Below are positions 1 to 10,745 of a stretch of 64,000 nucleotides of DNA, piece after piece; position 1 is the stretch's first letter; each line of letters starts with the position of its first letter. The position numbers and the translations under genes are program-made. Origin of the DNA: Pectobacterium carotovorum (GTDB lineage: Bacteria; Pseudomonadota; Gammaproteobacteria; Enterobacterales; Enterobacteriaceae); the NCBI RefSeq assembly GCF_033898505.1, contig NZ_JAXAFK010000003.1, positions 310,001 through 374,000 on the forward strand. The letters are read 5' to 3'. Under the pieces are notes generated by a model. It saw only the letters and a list, made by a program, of their open reading frames with translations. It made no database searches and was not told the DNA's origin.

Positions 1-2
1 AT

Positions 3-1166
3 GTTTTGTTCAGCGTACTCATGTTTACCACACCGGACTGGAGCTACAACGGCAAGGTCATCTACGCTTTTGTCACCTATTTCCTGATGTCGCTGACGTA
101 CACCGCCATTAACATCCCTTACTGCTCGCTTGGCGGTGTGATCACTGCGGACCCACACGAGCGGGTGTCCTGTCAGTCATACCGCTTCATTATGGTCGGT
201 ATCGCCACGCTCATTCTCTCCTCGACACTGCTGCCGATGGCCGAATGGTTCGGCGGTGAAGACAAAGCGCGCGGCTACCAAATGTCGATGGGCGTGATGG
301 CGATCATTGCCCTCTTCATGTTTCTGTTTTGCTTTGCCACCGTTCAGGAGCGGATTAAGCCCGCCATCCCCACCAACGATGCACTGAAAGCAGACTTGCG
401 AGACGTTTGGAAAAACGACCAATGGCCGCGCATTCTGCTGTTAACCCTGTGCAACGTCTGTCCTGGATTTATTCGCATGGCGGCTACAATGTATTACGTC
501 ACCTGGGTGATGGGAAAGTCCGCCTCATTCGCCAGCCTGTTTATCAGCCTCGGCGTGGTCGGCATGATGTTCGGCAGTGCATTGGCTAAGCCCCTGACTG
601 ACCGTTTCTGCAAGCTGAAAGTGTTTTTCTGGGTCAACATCGCACTGGCGATCTTCTCCAGCGCCTTCTATTTCTTCAACCCTCACCTGACCAGCTTTAT
701 TCTGGTGATGTACTTCCTGCTGAATGTCATGCACCAGATTCCTTCCCCGCTCCACTGGTCGCTGATGGCCGATGTAGACGACTACGGCGAGTGGAAAACC
801 GGCAAGCGAATCACTGGGATCAGCTTCTCAGGCAATCTGTTCTTCCTGAAAGTCGGGCTGGCAATCGCTGGGGCGATGGTCGGCTTCCTGCTGTCCTACT
901 ATGGTTATGATGCCAACGCCACGCAGCAAAATGCAGCGGCAATGAACGGCATCATTATGTTGTTCACCATCATTCCCGGCGTTGGCTATTTGATCACCGC
1001 AGGCGTTGTACGTTTGCTGAAGGTTGATCGCCAGCTCATGCAGCAAATACAAATCGATCTGGAAAAACGCCGTAATAACTATCGGGAACTGAGCAATAGC
1101 CACGACAGTCAATCACTCAACGTAAAAAGAGGAGGAAAGAATGATGAACCCACATCAATGGCCTAA
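3..1166 (+). CDS. GPH-family sugar:cation symporter, 5' end cut by the window
   Basis: Polytopic inner-membrane protein of the major facilitator superfamily, best matching the glycoside-pentoside-hexuronide:cation symporters (relatives of E. coli YagG and YicJ). The frame is already open at the window edge, so the first TTG at position 6 is not the true start. About 387 codons of the C-terminal part are visible, with repeated hydrophobic segments and a basic tail (KKR-type, KVDRQLMQ, LEKRRNNYR). The stop lies 26 bp inside the next gene, a GH43 hydrolase, which indicates translational coupling in one operon. Import of arabinosides or xylosides for hydrolysis by that enzyme is inferred from this pairing; the substrate cannot be read from the sequence. 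Confidence 0.85.
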   Translation, partial: VLFSVLMFTTPDWSYNGKVIYAFVTYFLMSLTYTAINIPYCSLGGVITADPHERVSCQSYRFIMVGIATLILSSTLLPMAEWFGGEDKARGYQMSMGVMAIIALFMFLFCFATVQERIKPAIPTNDALKADLRDVWKNDQWPRILLLTLCNVCPGFIRMAATMYYVTWVMGKSASFASLFISLGVVGMMFGSALAKPLTDRFCKLKVFFWVNIALAIFSSAFYFFNPHLTSFILVMYFLLNVMHQIPSPLHWSLMADVDDYGEWKTGKRITGISFSGNLFFLKVGLAIAGAMVGFLLSYYGYDANATQQNAAAMNGIIMLFTIIPGVGYLITAGVVRLLKVDRQLMQQIQIDLEKRRNNYRELSNSHDSQSLNVKRGGKNDEPTSMA

Positions 1167-2100
1167 CCCACTGATTGAACAACGGGCAGACCCTTTCATT
1201 CTTCGTCACACGGACGGACAGCACTATTTTATTGCCTCGGTGCCCGAATACGATCGGCTCGAAATTCGCCGTGCCAGTTCGCTGGAGGCATTTCCCCACG
1301 CCACTCCAGTGACGATCTGGCACAAGCATGAACATGGCCCTTTAAGCGCGTTAATTTGGGCACCGGAACTGCATGTGATTAATGGCAAATGGTATGTCTA
1401 TTTCGCCGCCGCGCCGACAGAAGCCATCAAAGACGGTTTATTCCAGCACCGCATGTTTGCGTTGGAATGTGCAGACAGCGACCCGCTAAAAGGCAGCTGG
1501 ATTGAAAGAGGCCGGATTTATACGCAATTCGATACCTTCTCGCTGGATGCCACCCACTTTGAACATCGGGGGAAACGCTACTACCTGTGGGCGCAAAAGG
1601 ATCCCGCGATTGCGGGCAACTCGAATTTGTATCTGGCAGAAATGGAAAATCCCTGGACGCTGAAAGGCACGCCCGTCATGTTGAGCAAGCCAGAACTGCC
1701 GTGGGAAGTGATAGGTTTTAAAGTCAACGAAGGTCCCGCGGTCATTAAGCACGGCGAGCGTCTCTTTATCACCTATTCCGCCAGCGCCACCGATGAGAAT
1801 TACTGTATCGGTCTACTGTGGGCGAATGCGGACGACAATCTATTGAACCCAACAAGCTGGCATAAATCTCAGCAGCCGGTCTTTACCACCCATCGGGCAA
1901 ACCGACAGTTCGGGCCGGGCCATAATAGCTTCACCCAGACAGAAACGGGCGAGGACGTTCTGGTTTACCATGCCCGCAATTACACAGAGATTGAAGGCGA
2001 TCCGCTGTATGACCCTAATCGCCATACGCGGATTAAAACCTTCACTTGGGATCGTGACGGCATGCCCGTGTTCGGCGAACCGCCCGCAGACAGGCAATAA
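1141..2100 (+). CDS. glycoside hydrolase family 43, cytoplasmic (arabinofuranosidase/xylosidase-like)
   Basis: A 319-residue single-domain five-bladed beta-propeller enzyme. The three GH43 acidic positions are visible: Asp17 in RADPF (general base), Asp136 in LDATHF (pKa modulator) and Glu197 in NEGPAV (general acid). There is no signal peptide, so it should act on oligosaccharides brought in by the upstream symporter, with which it overlaps. GGAGG at 1131-1135 precedes two adjacent ATGs (1141 and 1144); the second has the better spacing, so the protein may be one residue shorter. It lacks the C-terminal beta-sandwich of the large beta-xylosidases, which favours an exo-arabinofuranosidase type, but the specificity is inference. 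Confidence 0.88.
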   Translation: MMNPHQWPNPLIEQRADPFILRHTDGQHYFIASVPEYDRLEIRRASSLEAFPHATPVTIWHKHEHGPLSALIWAPELHVINGKWYVYFAAAPTEAIKDGLFQHRMFALECADSDPLKGSWIERGRIYTQFDTFSLDATHFEHRGKRYYLWAQKDPAIAGNSNLYLAEMENPWTLKGTPVMLSKPELPWEVIGFKVNEGPAVIKHGERLFITYSASATDENYCIGLLWANADDNLLNPTSWHKSQQPVFTTHRANRQFGPGHNSFTQTETGEDVLVYHARNYTEIEGDPLYDPNRHTRIKTFTWDRDGMPVFGEPPADRQ

Positions 2101-2124
2101 ACGAGAAACAGGTGCGTTGGAAAA

Positions 2125-2979
2125 TCACACCAACGCACCGTATATCGTCAGAATTGCGACCACAACCACCAGCACCAGCGTCACCTTTTTAGCCAGCGTC
2201 ACGGCAGCTTTAGGTGTCTCTACAGGCTCAATGTGGGGTTCACGCGCGAGAGAAAATTGGGCCAACTGCGTTAACACCCAATACTGCGAACTGCGAAAAT
2301 CCCCCAACGAGGCGAACCAGGCGGGCAGTGCCTTTTCGCCGTGCCCCAGTAAAGCGTAAGCGGCACCGGCCAAACGCGCCGGAATCCAGTCAAGCCAATG
2401 CAGCAAGCTATCAACACCAGATTGCGCGCGCTCCAGCGGAGTATGGTGGCGAGCAAGCCAGGTCTGTCTGGCGCGTAAAAACGCATATCCCATCAGTGCA
2501 ATCGGCCCGTATGGCCCGGCTGCGATGAACCAGAATAACGGGGCTAAATAAAATCGGAAATTGATCCACAGCAGCGCGTTTTGCAGTTCTTTCAACTGCT
2601 CGCTTTCGCCTGTGCCAACGGGCAAACCGTGAATCAACGCCAGTTCTGCCGCCATTTCCCGACTGGCATCCGCCTCACCGCGCTGCGCGGCCTGCAAATA
2701 ACGCCGATAGTGCTGACGAATTTCACCCGCGCCAATGCACATCAGGCTGATAACAATCCACAACAGAAGAGAAATCAGGCCGAACAGAATGCCGCTGGTG
2801 AGCCATAGCAGCCCCGCCACGATACCCATGCTGCACAACGTCAGGAACAGCGTTTGAAATAAAGACGGGGATGAAACGTGCCGGAACACGGCTTCAAGCC
2901 GATGATCGATCTGCCAGTGCTCCCCCTGTTTGAACAAGCGCTCCCAGGCCAACGTAAGCAACAGTGTAAACAGCGTCAT
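2125..2979 (-). CDS. ampE: AmpE, inner-membrane protein of the ampDE operon
   Basis: A 284-residue integral membrane protein starting [16 protein letters not shown], as in AmpE of enterobacteria, with several hydrophobic segments (around residues 45-80, 145-170 and at the extreme C-terminus) and long charged cytoplasmic stretches. Its start codon touches the ampD stop (the two overlap by one base at 2979), so it is translated from the ampD message. AmpE is a membrane protein of uncertain biochemical role, linked genetically to beta-lactamase induction and cell-wall recycling. The stop is 24 bp from the convergent GH43 gene. No ampC or ampR is present in this window. Confidence 0.93.
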   Translation of the reverse strand: MTLFTLLLTLAWERLFKQGEHWQIDHRLEAVFRHVSSPSLFQTLFLTLCSMGIVAGLLWLTSGILFGLISLLLWIVISLMCIGAGEIRQHYRRYLQAAQRGEADASREMAAELALIHGLPVGTGESEQLKELQNALLWINFRFYLAPLFWFIAAGPYGPIALMGYAFLRARQTWLARHHTPLERAQSGVDSLLHWLDWIPARLAGAAYALLGHGEKALPAWFASLGDFRSSQYWVLTQLAQFSLAREPHIEPVETPKAAVTLAKKVTLVLVVVVAILTIYGALV

Positions 2980-3551
2980 TAATCTAGGCTCCCTTTGTTC
3001 TCTGTCCAGTTTTCTTGTAGCTGACGATGATAGCCGTCCCAGTCAAATGCCGGACCGGGATCGGTTTTGCGGCCCGGAGCGATGTCGCTGTGTCCGGTAA
3101 TACGCGATAGCGTGATGGGGTAGGCCCGCATTAGTAGGTGTGTAATGGCGACCAAAGAGTGATATTGCTCCATGGTAAAAGGCAGCGTATCCGTCCCTTC
3201 CAACTCAATGCCAATAGAGAAATCGTTACAGCGTTCGCGACCTTCAAACACCGACACACCGGCATGCCAGGCGCGCTGATCGAACGACACATACTGTATG
3301 ATTTGTCCGTCACGGCGAATCAGGCAGTGTGCCGCAACGCGTAAATGGGAAATATCGGCAAAATAGGGATGCGCGGTGGGATCCAACGTCGCTGTAAACA
3401 GTTGATCAATATAGGGGCCGCCAAACTCGCCGGGCGGCAAACTGATATTGTGGATCACCAGCAAGGAAGGCACCTCATTATTCGGGCGGCCATCATAATG
3501 CGGTGAAGGCGTGTGTGTAATGTCGGATAACCAGCCATTTTCCAAAAGCAT
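2979..3551 (-). CDS. ampD: AmpD, 1,6-anhydro-N-acetylmuramyl-L-alanine amidase
   Basis: Cytoplasmic zinc amidase that cleaves anhydro-muropeptides during peptidoglycan recycling and so lowers the AmpR inducer. Starting at ATG 3551 gives 190 residues in which the E. coli positions fall in exact register: zinc ligands His34, His154 and Asp164, and catalytic Glu116 (GIELEG) and Lys162. A GAGG Shine-Dalgarno sits 9 bases before this ATG. The frame stays open upstream to a TTG at 3668, but those 39 codons cover four 18-bp tandem repeats and have no counterpart in the family, so that start is not accepted. Overlaps ampE by one base. Confidence 0.95.
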   Translation of the reverse strand: MLLENGWLSDITHTPSPHYDGRPNNEVPSLLVIHNISLPPGEFGGPYIDQLFTATLDPTAHPYFADISHLRVAAHCLIRRDGQIIQYVSFDQRAWHAGVSVFEGRERCNDFSIGIELEGTDTLPFTMEQYHSLVAITHLLMRAYPITLSRITGHSDIAPGRKTDPGPAFDWDGYHRQLQENWTENKGSLD

Positions 3552-3594
3552 CGGCGATAACCTCGCATCGTGTCGTTTGCCGGCTGAATCAGGC

Positions 3595-3666
3595 GTAAAA
3601 ATAATTTCAGGAGTAAAAACAATGTCTGATGTAAAAATAATGTCTGATGTAAAAACAATTGTAGCC
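3595..3666 (-). repeat. four imperfect 18-bp tandem repeats upstream of ampD
   Basis: Consecutive units at 3595-3612, 3613-3630, 3631-3648 and 3649-3666 on the plus strand; the two middle ones are GTAAAAACAATGTCTGAT and GTAAAAATAATGTCTGAT. They lie 44-115 bp before the ampD start, where the leader or promoter should be. If translated in the ampD frame they would read as a six-residue repeat (FTSDII, FTSDIV, FTPEII, FTPDSA), because 18 bp keeps the frame. Confidence 0.9.
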
Positions 3667-3824
3667 AAAAGGTCCTTGTATCCAAGATACCATGTTTCGC
3701 GCCATCCTATCTATCCAACCGGATATCAATAGGTTTTACCGTTCGTTTTGTGATATTCCCGCCGCTTTCCTGTCCGCCCCCCGCTCCCAACATCCCTTTC
3801 GTCAGGTGAAATCTCTAACACTAC

Positions 3825-3844
3825 AATGTGATTAAAATCACATT
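3825..3844 (+). promoter_or_regulatory. near-consensus CRP site upstream of tsx
   Basis: AATGTGATTAAAATCACATT is a perfect palindrome except for its centre and contains TGTGA-N6-TCACA, the CRP consensus. It lies about 164 bp before the tsx ATG. In E. coli tsx is activated by CRP and repressed by CytR and DeoR. No second CRP site or -10/-35 pair was assigned with confidence in the AT-rich stretch that follows (3845-3960). Confidence 0.85.
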
Positions 3845-4007
3845 ACAAATGTAATAGCACAATAAAAGGCAATCGTTTTCGTGCATTGTGTCTATTTTTA
3901 CTTAAAATGCATGACAAAATTATCTTCTGATTTTTTTAGATATTACCAAAACTTATTCCGCGGTCTTACGCACGACGTAAATGACGTCTAACACTATGGT
4001 ACTTAAG

Positions 4008-4868
4008 ATGAAAAAAACTTTCGCCGCAGGCACCCTGCTCGCACTGTCATGCTCAATGCCTGCCCTTGCCGACAGCAATAAAGCCGAATACCTCTCCGAC
4101 TGGTGGCATCAGAGCATTAACGTCGTCGGCAGCGCCCACACGCGTTTTGGACCACAGCTGAACAGCACGACCTATCTGGAATACGAAGCGTTTGCACGTA
4201 AAGACTGGTTCGATTTCTACGGCTACGCCGATGCGCCGAAGTTTTTTGGTGGCGATCCCGATAGCCGCGGTATTTGGGACAAAGGCTCTCCGCTGTTTGT
4301 CGAGATCGAACCACGCTTCTCCATTGATAAACTGACGGGAGCTGACCTGAGCTTTGGTCCGTTTAAAGAGTGGTACATCGCCAATAACGTGATTTACGAT
4401 ATGGGTCGCAACAGCGGTTCGCGCCAGAGCACCTGGTACATGGGCTTAGGTACCGATATTGATACCGGCACCGACCTGGCTCTGTCACTGAACGGCTATG
4501 CCAAATACCAATGGCAAAACTACGGTGCCGCTAACGAAAACGAGTGGGATGGTTACCGCGTAAAAGTGAAATACTCTTACCCACTGGGTTCTCTGCTCGG
4601 CGGCAACGTCTCGTATATCAGCTTCACCAATTTCGATTTTGGTTCAGAGCTGCGTGATAAATCGAATACAAGCCGTTCCAACAACTCCATCGCCTCCAGC
4701 CATATTCTGGCGTTGGGCTACGACCACTGGCACTACTCTTTCGTCGCACGTTATTTCCACAACGGCGGCCAATGGGCTGATGGCGCAGAACTCAATTTCG
4801 GCAAAGGTCCGTTTGAAGTGAAATCTACTGGCTGGGGATACTACCTGGTCGTCGGTTACAACTTCTAA
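4008..4868 (+). CDS. tsx: Tsx, nucleoside-specific outer-membrane channel
   Basis: A 286-residue 12-stranded beta-barrel porin for nucleosides. It has a classic signal peptide (MKKTF to PALA, cleavage about residue 21), then [15 protein letters not shown], the DWFDFYGY and EIEPRFSID motifs, NENEWDGYR, and a C-terminal VVGYNF ending in Phe, as expected for insertion by the BAM complex. ATG 4008 fits the signal peptide. Two in-frame ATGs upstream (3981, 3996) would prepend nine or four residues; none of the three has a clear Shine-Dalgarno. In E. coli nadC directly flanks ampD, so tsx is inserted between them here. A TTTCCGGCG/CGCCGGAAA hairpin follows at 4881-4910. Confidence 0.93.
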   Translation: MKKTFAAGTLLALSCSMPALADSNKAEYLSDWWHQSINVVGSAHTRFGPQLNSTTYLEYEAFARKDWFDFYGYADAPKFFGGDPDSRGIWDKGSPLFVEIEPRFSIDKLTGADLSFGPFKEWYIANNVIYDMGRNSGSRQSTWYMGLGTDIDTGTDLALSLNGYAKYQWQNYGAANENEWDGYRVKVKYSYPLGSLLGGNVSYISFTNFDFGSELRDKSNTSRSNNSIASSHILALGYDHWHYSFVARYFHNGGQWADGAELNFGKGPFEVKSTGWGYYLVVGYNF

Positions 4869-4880
4869 AATCACCGTCCC

Positions 4881-4910
4881 TTTCCGGCGACCAGCAATGT
4901 CCGCCGGAAA
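4881..4910 (+). terminator. hairpin after tsx
   Basis: TTTCCGGCG (4881-4889) pairs with CGCCGGAAA (4902-4910) across a 12-base loop. It sits just past the tsx stop but has no clear T-tract, so termination there may be weak or depend on other factors. Confidence 0.5.
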
Positions 4911-4960
4911 ATAACAGTAACAGTTTGAATTGTAATAATTATTCATTCTGGATGTCCTGA

Positions 4961-5899
<939 letters not shown>

Positions 5900-6211
5900 G
5901 CGTTTCTCTTTTCTTCCGACGAGGTGCCCTCTCGCACCTCGTCGCCCTTCTTCATCTCATCTTTCTCCATAACACCGTCACGATCCAACCTTCCTGCCCT
6001 GCGCAAATGTTCTGTCCTGATAGAACGAAAATTGCGTCTCTGCTCGCAAAAATTTTTCAACGCTCTGCAAATCACTAAAAACACATCGGAGCGCTTTCCT
6101 ATTTTGATTTTCTCCGCTCGTCAGCCTTCACGCCCTTTTCTATGCTGCCGCCATTCGTATGGATTTATGCACCGCAGTCTTTAATTTATGTGCCACAACA
6201 GGGAAATCAAC
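5900..6211 (+). other. nadC-ppdD intergenic region
   Basis: 312 bp without a convincing gene. A strong hairpin (GACGAGGTGC at 5918-5927 with GCACCTCGTC at 5934-5943) follows nadC and leads into a pyrimidine-rich run, so it is a plausible terminator. The rest should carry the ppdD promoter, but no clear sigma-70 or sigma-54 element could be assigned. Confidence 0.5.
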
Positions 6212-6658
6212 ATGACAACACAACAAGGATTTACGCTGATTGAGCTGATGATCGTCATTGCGATCGTCGCCATCCTCAGCGCTATTGGCGTACCGGCTTA
6301 TCAAGGTTATCTGCAAAAAGCGGCGCTAACGGACATGCTTCAAACGATGGTGTCTTATAAAACACCGGTCGATCTCTGCGGTCTGGAAAATGCCGCGTTT
6401 ACCGCCTGTAGCGCAGGTAATCAGGGGATTCCAGGTAGTAAATCGTCGCGCTATGTCAGCGCCGTTAGCGTCGCCCAAGGGGTGATTACGCTGACCGGCC
6501 AATCCACTCTGCAAGGGCTGCGCGTAATTCTGACGCCAACGTGGGATACCGAAACTGGCGCTTCACGCTGGACAAAAAACTGCGCCACGGATGGCAGCGC
6601 AGAGAGCCTGCAATCGGCCTGTCAGGACGTTTTCCGTTTCGATAACACGGCGGGTTAA
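6212..6658 (+). CDS. ppdD: PpdD, type IV major prepilin
   Basis: A 148-residue type IVa pilin. The prepilin peptidase site is TTQQG|FTLIELMIVIAIVAILSA: cleavage after Gly6, N-methylated Phe1 and Glu5 of the mature protein, then the hydrophobic helix. Two cysteine pairs are visible, one near residues 60-70 (DLCGLE, FTACSAG) and one near the C-terminus (KNCATDG, QSACQDV), consistent with disulfides. ATG 6212 is chosen because AGGGA lies 8 bases upstream; an in-frame ATG at 6188 would lengthen the leader to 14 residues and has no such site. First gene of ppdD-hofB-hofC. Confidence 0.95.
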   Translation: MTTQQGFTLIELMIVIAIVAILSAIGVPAYQGYLQKAALTDMLQTMVSYKTPVDLCGLENAAFTACSAGNQGIPGSKSSRYVSAVSVAQGVITLTGQSTLQGLRVILTPTWDTETGASRWTKNCATDGSAESLQSACQDVFRFDNTAG

Positions 6659-6663
6659 TAATC

Positions 6664-8136
6664 ATGACAGACTCATCCTTTTCCTCCGAGCATACGCTCA
6701 GCGAGCTACAGACGCTGTGCCGGCGTTATCAGGCATTGTTGCTTAGTCTTGATGAACAAACGCTGTCGGTCGCCGTCACAGCTTCCCCTTCTGCGGAGAT
6801 GATTGCCGCGCTGCGTTTCGCCAGCAATCGCCGCATTATGGTGGAGCAATGGCCACAGGCCAGAATGGAACAGCAGCTTAACCCCGTGAACGCCGTTGCC
6901 GAACCCGCAGAAACCTACCATACCGGCACTTATCACAACAGCACCGGGCAACAGGATCATGAGGACGACTCCCCCGTTGCACAGTTTATCCATCAAACGC
7001 TGCGTCTCGCCGTTCAGCGGCGCGCCTCTGATATCCACTTTGAGCCGTTACCAGACAGCTATCGCGTGCGGCTGCGCATTGATGGCGTGCTACAGGCCAT
7101 ATCCGCCCCGCCTCCCGAGCTGACAAACCGTATTACCGCGCGGCTGAAAATCATGGGCAAGTTGAACATCGCCGAGCGACGGTTGCCGCAAGACGGCCAG
7201 TTCAGCCTGATGCTGGATCAACAAGCCTACTCGTTGCGCATCGCTACGCTCCCTGTGCAGCAGGGAGAAAAAGTCGTGTTGCGTATTTTGCAAACGCACC
7301 AGCAGGAGTTGGTGCTAGATAAACTCGGGCTTACCGCAAAAGCATTACAGCAGATGATTAACGTGCTGAGCGCCTCACAGGGGATGCTATTAGTCACAGG
7401 CCCGACAGGAAGTGGAAAAACCGTCACGCTTTACAGCGCGATACGCTGGCTGAACGAGTGCAGCCGAAATATCTGTAGCGTAGAAGATCCCGTCGAGATC
7501 CCCCTGCCGGGCATCAACCAAACGGCAATCAATCCCAAAGCTGAACTGGGATTTGGCCGAGTCTTACGTGCCCTGCTGCGACAGGATCCAGACGTCATTA
7601 TGATCGGCGAAATACGCGATGCCGAAACCGCAGAAATTGCGGTCAAAGCCGCACAAACCGGCCATCTGGTCATGTCCACATTGCACACCAACTCTGCCGT
7701 AGAAACGCTGACTCGCCTCAACCATCTGGGTATCCCCGGTTATCTGTTAGCCGCAGCACTAAAACTCATCATCGCACAACGCCTTGTGCGTCGGTTATGC
7801 CCGCACTGTAAGACGCCGGGAGAGACACTGCTTTCGCTGCCAAACGACGTATGGCAAGGGCCACTACACCATTGGCAAGCCCGCGGCTGTAGCCACTGCT
7901 TCTCTGGCTACTATGGCCGCGTCGCGCTCTATGAATTACTGCCCATCACGCCAGATTTTCAGGCAGCGCTAGCGGGCAACGCCAGCGCAGGGGAATTATC
8001 TGCGCTGTCTCGCCATTCAGGTTTCCCAACGTTGTTGGCTGCGAGTCTTGAGCTGGTCAACGACGGTCTGACCTCACTCGCTGAAGTCTATCGTGTTGTG
8101 GGCGATGAACACGCCATGAATCAGGAGGCGCAATGA
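6664..8136 (+). CDS. hofB: type IV pilus assembly ATPase HofB (GspE/PilB family)
   Basis: A 490-residue secretion hexameric ATPase driving pilin polymerisation at the inner membrane. Visible motifs: Walker A GPTGSGKT at 246-253, Asp box SVEDPVEIPLPGINQ at 272-286, Walker B with VIMIGEIRDAETAE from 311, His box STLHTNSA near 338-345, and a zinc tetracysteine (Cys379, Cys382, Cys409, Cys412). The N-terminal MshEN-like region is short (about 100 residues), as in E. coli HofB. Starts 5 bp after ppdD and overlaps hofC by 4 bp. Confidence 0.94.
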   Translation: MTDSSFSSEHTLSELQTLCRRYQALLLSLDEQTLSVAVTASPSAEMIAALRFASNRRIMVEQWPQARMEQQLNPVNAVAEPAETYHTGTYHNSTGQQDHEDDSPVAQFIHQTLRLAVQRRASDIHFEPLPDSYRVRLRIDGVLQAISAPPPELTNRITARLKIMGKLNIAERRLPQDGQFSLMLDQQAYSLRIATLPVQQGEKVVLRILQTHQQELVLDKLGLTAKALQQMINVLSASQGMLLVTGPTGSGKTVTLYSAIRWLNECSRNICSVEDPVEIPLPGINQTAINPKAELGFGRVLRALLRQDPDVIMIGEIRDAETAEIAVKAAQTGHLVMSTLHTNSAVETLTRLNHLGIPGYLLAAALKLIIAQRLVRRLCPHCKTPGETLLSLPNDVWQGPLHHWQARGCSHCFSGYYGRVALYELLPITPDFQAALAGNASAGELSALSRHSGFPTLLAASLELVNDGLTSLAEVYRVVGDEHAMNQEAQ

Positions 8137-9338
8137 GGCTAGCGCGTTTATATCACTGGCAGGCGATTACGCCCGAGGGCGAGTTTATCGACGGAGAGCT
8201 CATTAGCACACAACGCCAGCACGCCTACGCCAGCCTGATTGCTCAGGGCTACCAGCCGCTCATCGTAAAGGCAGGCCATTATCTATCACTCCGCTATTGG
8301 AAACGCGAACAGCTAGGCGAATTAATCAAACAGCTTGCTGCCCTGCTACAAGCCGGATTACCGCTGCTGGAAGCATTAAAACTGGTATCGGAACAACATG
8401 AGCGCCCCGGCTGGCGCTGCGTATTACGGGATGTCCGAACCCGCGTTGCTCAGGGAAATGCGTTCTCTGAGGCGTTACAGGAATACCCGCATATATTCCC
8501 CGTTCTGTATCGTTCCCTCATTGCCATCGGCGAGTTGACCGGGAAGTTAGACGCGTGCTGTCTACAGTTGGCACAACAGCAAGAAAAGCAGTCCAGACTG
8601 CAACAGAAAGTCATCAAAGCGCTACGCTACCCCTGCTTTGTTTTGGCAATCGCTGTGCTGGTCAGCATGATGATGTTGACGCTGGTTCTACCCGAATTTG
8701 CGACACTCTACTCCTCATTTGATACACCGTTACCGTGGTTTACTCGGCAGTTACTTTATCTGGCAGAGGTCATCACGGGCTACGGATTGATTGGGTTACT
8801 GTCTCTCAGTGGTCTAATAGCGGGATACATCCGTTTAAGGCAGAAAAGACCCTTATGGAAAACCAGAGAGCAAGAATGGCTGCTGAAGCTTCCCATCGTA
8901 TCCAGCCTGTTACGCGGTAAGTCGCTGAACCAGATATTCACTATTCTGTCCATGACACAACAGGCCGGTTTGACGCTCCCAGAAGGGCTGGATGCCGCTG
9001 CGACGATCCGTCACTCGCTTTATCAGAAGGCGATTCAACAGATACAGGCACAGCTGCATCAGGGCACGTCGCTATACCATGCCACACAGCATCACGCCAC
9101 GCTGTTCCCTGCGCCCTGTCCTCAGTTGATTCGGGTTGGGGAAGAAACCGGATCGCTGGATGCAATCTTTACACAGCTGGCAGAATGGCATGAAAGACGG
9201 GTACAACAGCAGGCCGACATGCTGACCCAAACGCTGGAACCGCTGCTGATGATGGTTGTTGGAGGAATGGTTGGGGCGCTGGTGGTTGGCATGTATTTGC
9301 CTATCTTCCAACTGGGGAATGTATTGGCCGGAGCCTGA
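8133..9338 (+). CDS. hofC: type IV pilus inner-membrane platform protein HofC (GspF/PilC family)
   Basis: A 401-residue polytopic platform protein with the duplicated T2SSF domain: the first copy around residues 60-180 (QLAALLQAGLPLLEAL... IGELTGKLD), the second around 265-385 (TMTQQAGLTLPEGL..., RVGEETGSLD). Three membrane segments are seen, near 170-195, 215-235 and at the C-terminus (LLMMVVGGMVGALVVGMYLPIF). ATGA overlap with hofB indicates coupling. The operon ends here; retraction ATPase, prepilin peptidase and secretin are not in this window. Confidence 0.94.
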   Translation: MRLARLYHWQAITPEGEFIDGELISTQRQHAYASLIAQGYQPLIVKAGHYLSLRYWKREQLGELIKQLAALLQAGLPLLEALKLVSEQHERPGWRCVLRDVRTRVAQGNAFSEALQEYPHIFPVLYRSLIAIGELTGKLDACCLQLAQQQEKQSRLQQKVIKALRYPCFVLAIAVLVSMMMLTLVLPEFATLYSSFDTPLPWFTRQLLYLAEVITGYGLIGLLSLSGLIAGYIRLRQKRPLWKTREQEWLLKLPIVSSLLRGKSLNQIFTILSMTQQAGLTLPEGLDAAATIRHSLYQKAIQQIQAQLHQGTSLYHATQHHATLFPAPCPQLIRVGEETGSLDAIFTQLAEWHERRVQQQADMLTQTLEPLLMMVVGGMVGALVVGMYLPIFQLGNVLAGA

Positions 9339-9423
9339 GCCGACCAATACAGCACCAAAAAGCGACAAGCTACACCGTCCCCACCACCGTTAGCGGCAGA
9401 AAGACGGCGCGAAACAGCAGCAG

Positions 9424-10464
9424 CTACCCGTTGAAAATACGGTTTTCCTGCTCGGCCACGCGGATAAACGTTGTACGCTTCGTCAGTTCTTTCAAACGGG
9501 ATGCACCAACATAGGTACAGGCCGAACGCAGGCCACCAAGAATATCGCGCACGGTATTGTCTACCGGACCGCGCAGAGGCAATTTCACGGTTTTTCCTTC
9601 TGCAGCTCGGTATTCCGCTACGCCGCCGACATGGCGTTCCATCGCGGACGCAGAGCTCATGCCGTAGAACAGCATCATTTTCTCGCCGTTTTCTTCGACG
9701 ATGGTTCCTTCACATTCATCATGTCCTGCCAGCATGCCGCCCAACATAACAAAATCGGCTCCGCCACCAAATGCTTTCGCTACATCACCCGGCATGGCGC
9801 AGCCGCCGTCGCTCACGATTTGCCCACCGAGACCATGTGCCGCATCGGCGCATTCAATCACTGCGGAAAGCTGAGGGTAGCCAACGCCCGTTTTAACGCG
9901 CGTCGTGCAGACAGAACCGGGGCCAATGCCAACCTTCACGATATCCGCACCGGAGAGAATCAGTTCCTCAACCATTTCGCCGGTCACGACGTTTCCTGCA
10001 CAGATCACCTTGTCTGGGCAAGCCTCACGTGCTTTTTGCAGGAAGGTCACAAAGTGTTCAGAGTAGCCGTTTGCCACATCGATACAGATAAATTTCAGCT
10101 CGGATGATAGCGCCAGAATCTGCTTTAACTTGATGAAATCAGCGTCAGACGTCCCAGTCGAGACCATGACATGGCGCAGTACCGACGCCGGTACGCGTCG
10201 CACGAACTGGGACCATTGCTCGACAGAATAGTGTTTATGGACGGCAGTCAGAACATCAAAAGAGGCCAGGACTTCCGCCATACTAAACGTACCCACGGTA
10301 TCCATATTGGCTGCGATAATCGGTACGCCGGACCAGTTGCCCCCGGCATGCAGGAAGGTAAATTGACGTTCCAGTTCAACGTCGGAGCGGCTTTTCAGCG
10401 TCGAACGCTTTGGCCGGATGAGAACGTCTTTAAAGCCTAACTTTAAATCTTCTTCAATACGCAT
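9424..10464 (-). CDS. guaC: GMP reductase (GuaC)
   Basis: NADPH-dependent deamination of GMP to IMP, returning guanine nucleotides to the purine pool; cytoplasmic tetramer of the IMPDH/GMPR TIM-barrel family. The 346 residues include the catalytic loop GPGSVCTTR with Cys186, the Thr-Arg-Val segment that follows it, [34 protein letters not shown] for phosphate binding, and no CBS domains (which IMP dehydrogenase would have). Divergent from coaE across 281 bp that contains no obvious attenuator. Same position as in E. coli, between hofC and coaE. Confidence 0.97.
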   Translation of the reverse strand: MRIEEDLKLGFKDVLIRPKRSTLKSRSDVELERQFTFLHAGGNWSGVPIIAANMDTVGTFSMAEVLASFDVLTAVHKHYSVEQWSQFVRRVPASVLRHVMVSTGTSDADFIKLKQILALSSELKFICIDVANGYSEHFVTFLQKAREACPDKVICAGNVVTGEMVEELILSGADIVKVGIGPGSVCTTRVKTGVGYPQLSAVIECADAAHGLGGQIVSDGGCAMPGDVAKAFGGGADFVMLGGMLAGHDECEGTIVEENGEKMMLFYGMSSASAMERHVGGVAEYRAAEGKTVKLPLRGPVDNTVRDILGGLRSACTYVGASRLKELTKRTTFIRVAEQENRIFNG

Positions 10465-10745
10465 GAGGTTCGAGTTCCTGGTTAGTGACGGCGGAATACT
10501 CAGTATTGCTGCTGAGTGAAAAAATAATGCCCTTTACCAGTGACGTTATCATACGCAGTAATAATCCTGCGGCAAGACTGCGATTTTCACTTTATTTGGG
10601 ATAAAATCAGAGAAATTTACCTATCACCAAGCAAAGTGATAACGTGAAGCACACTGCGGTTTATGCCTGATTGGCTTCAGGGGAACGGGAAGGTATTTGT
10701 CCCCCTTGAAAATAGTAGCAATGTTAACTTTTCAACACGGGTGCA

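Noticed and set aside
3552..3668. N-terminal extension of AmpD through the tandem repeats from a TTG
   Set aside because: The ATG at 3551 has a GAGG site and puts all catalytic residues in the E. coli numbering; the extension has no family counterpart.
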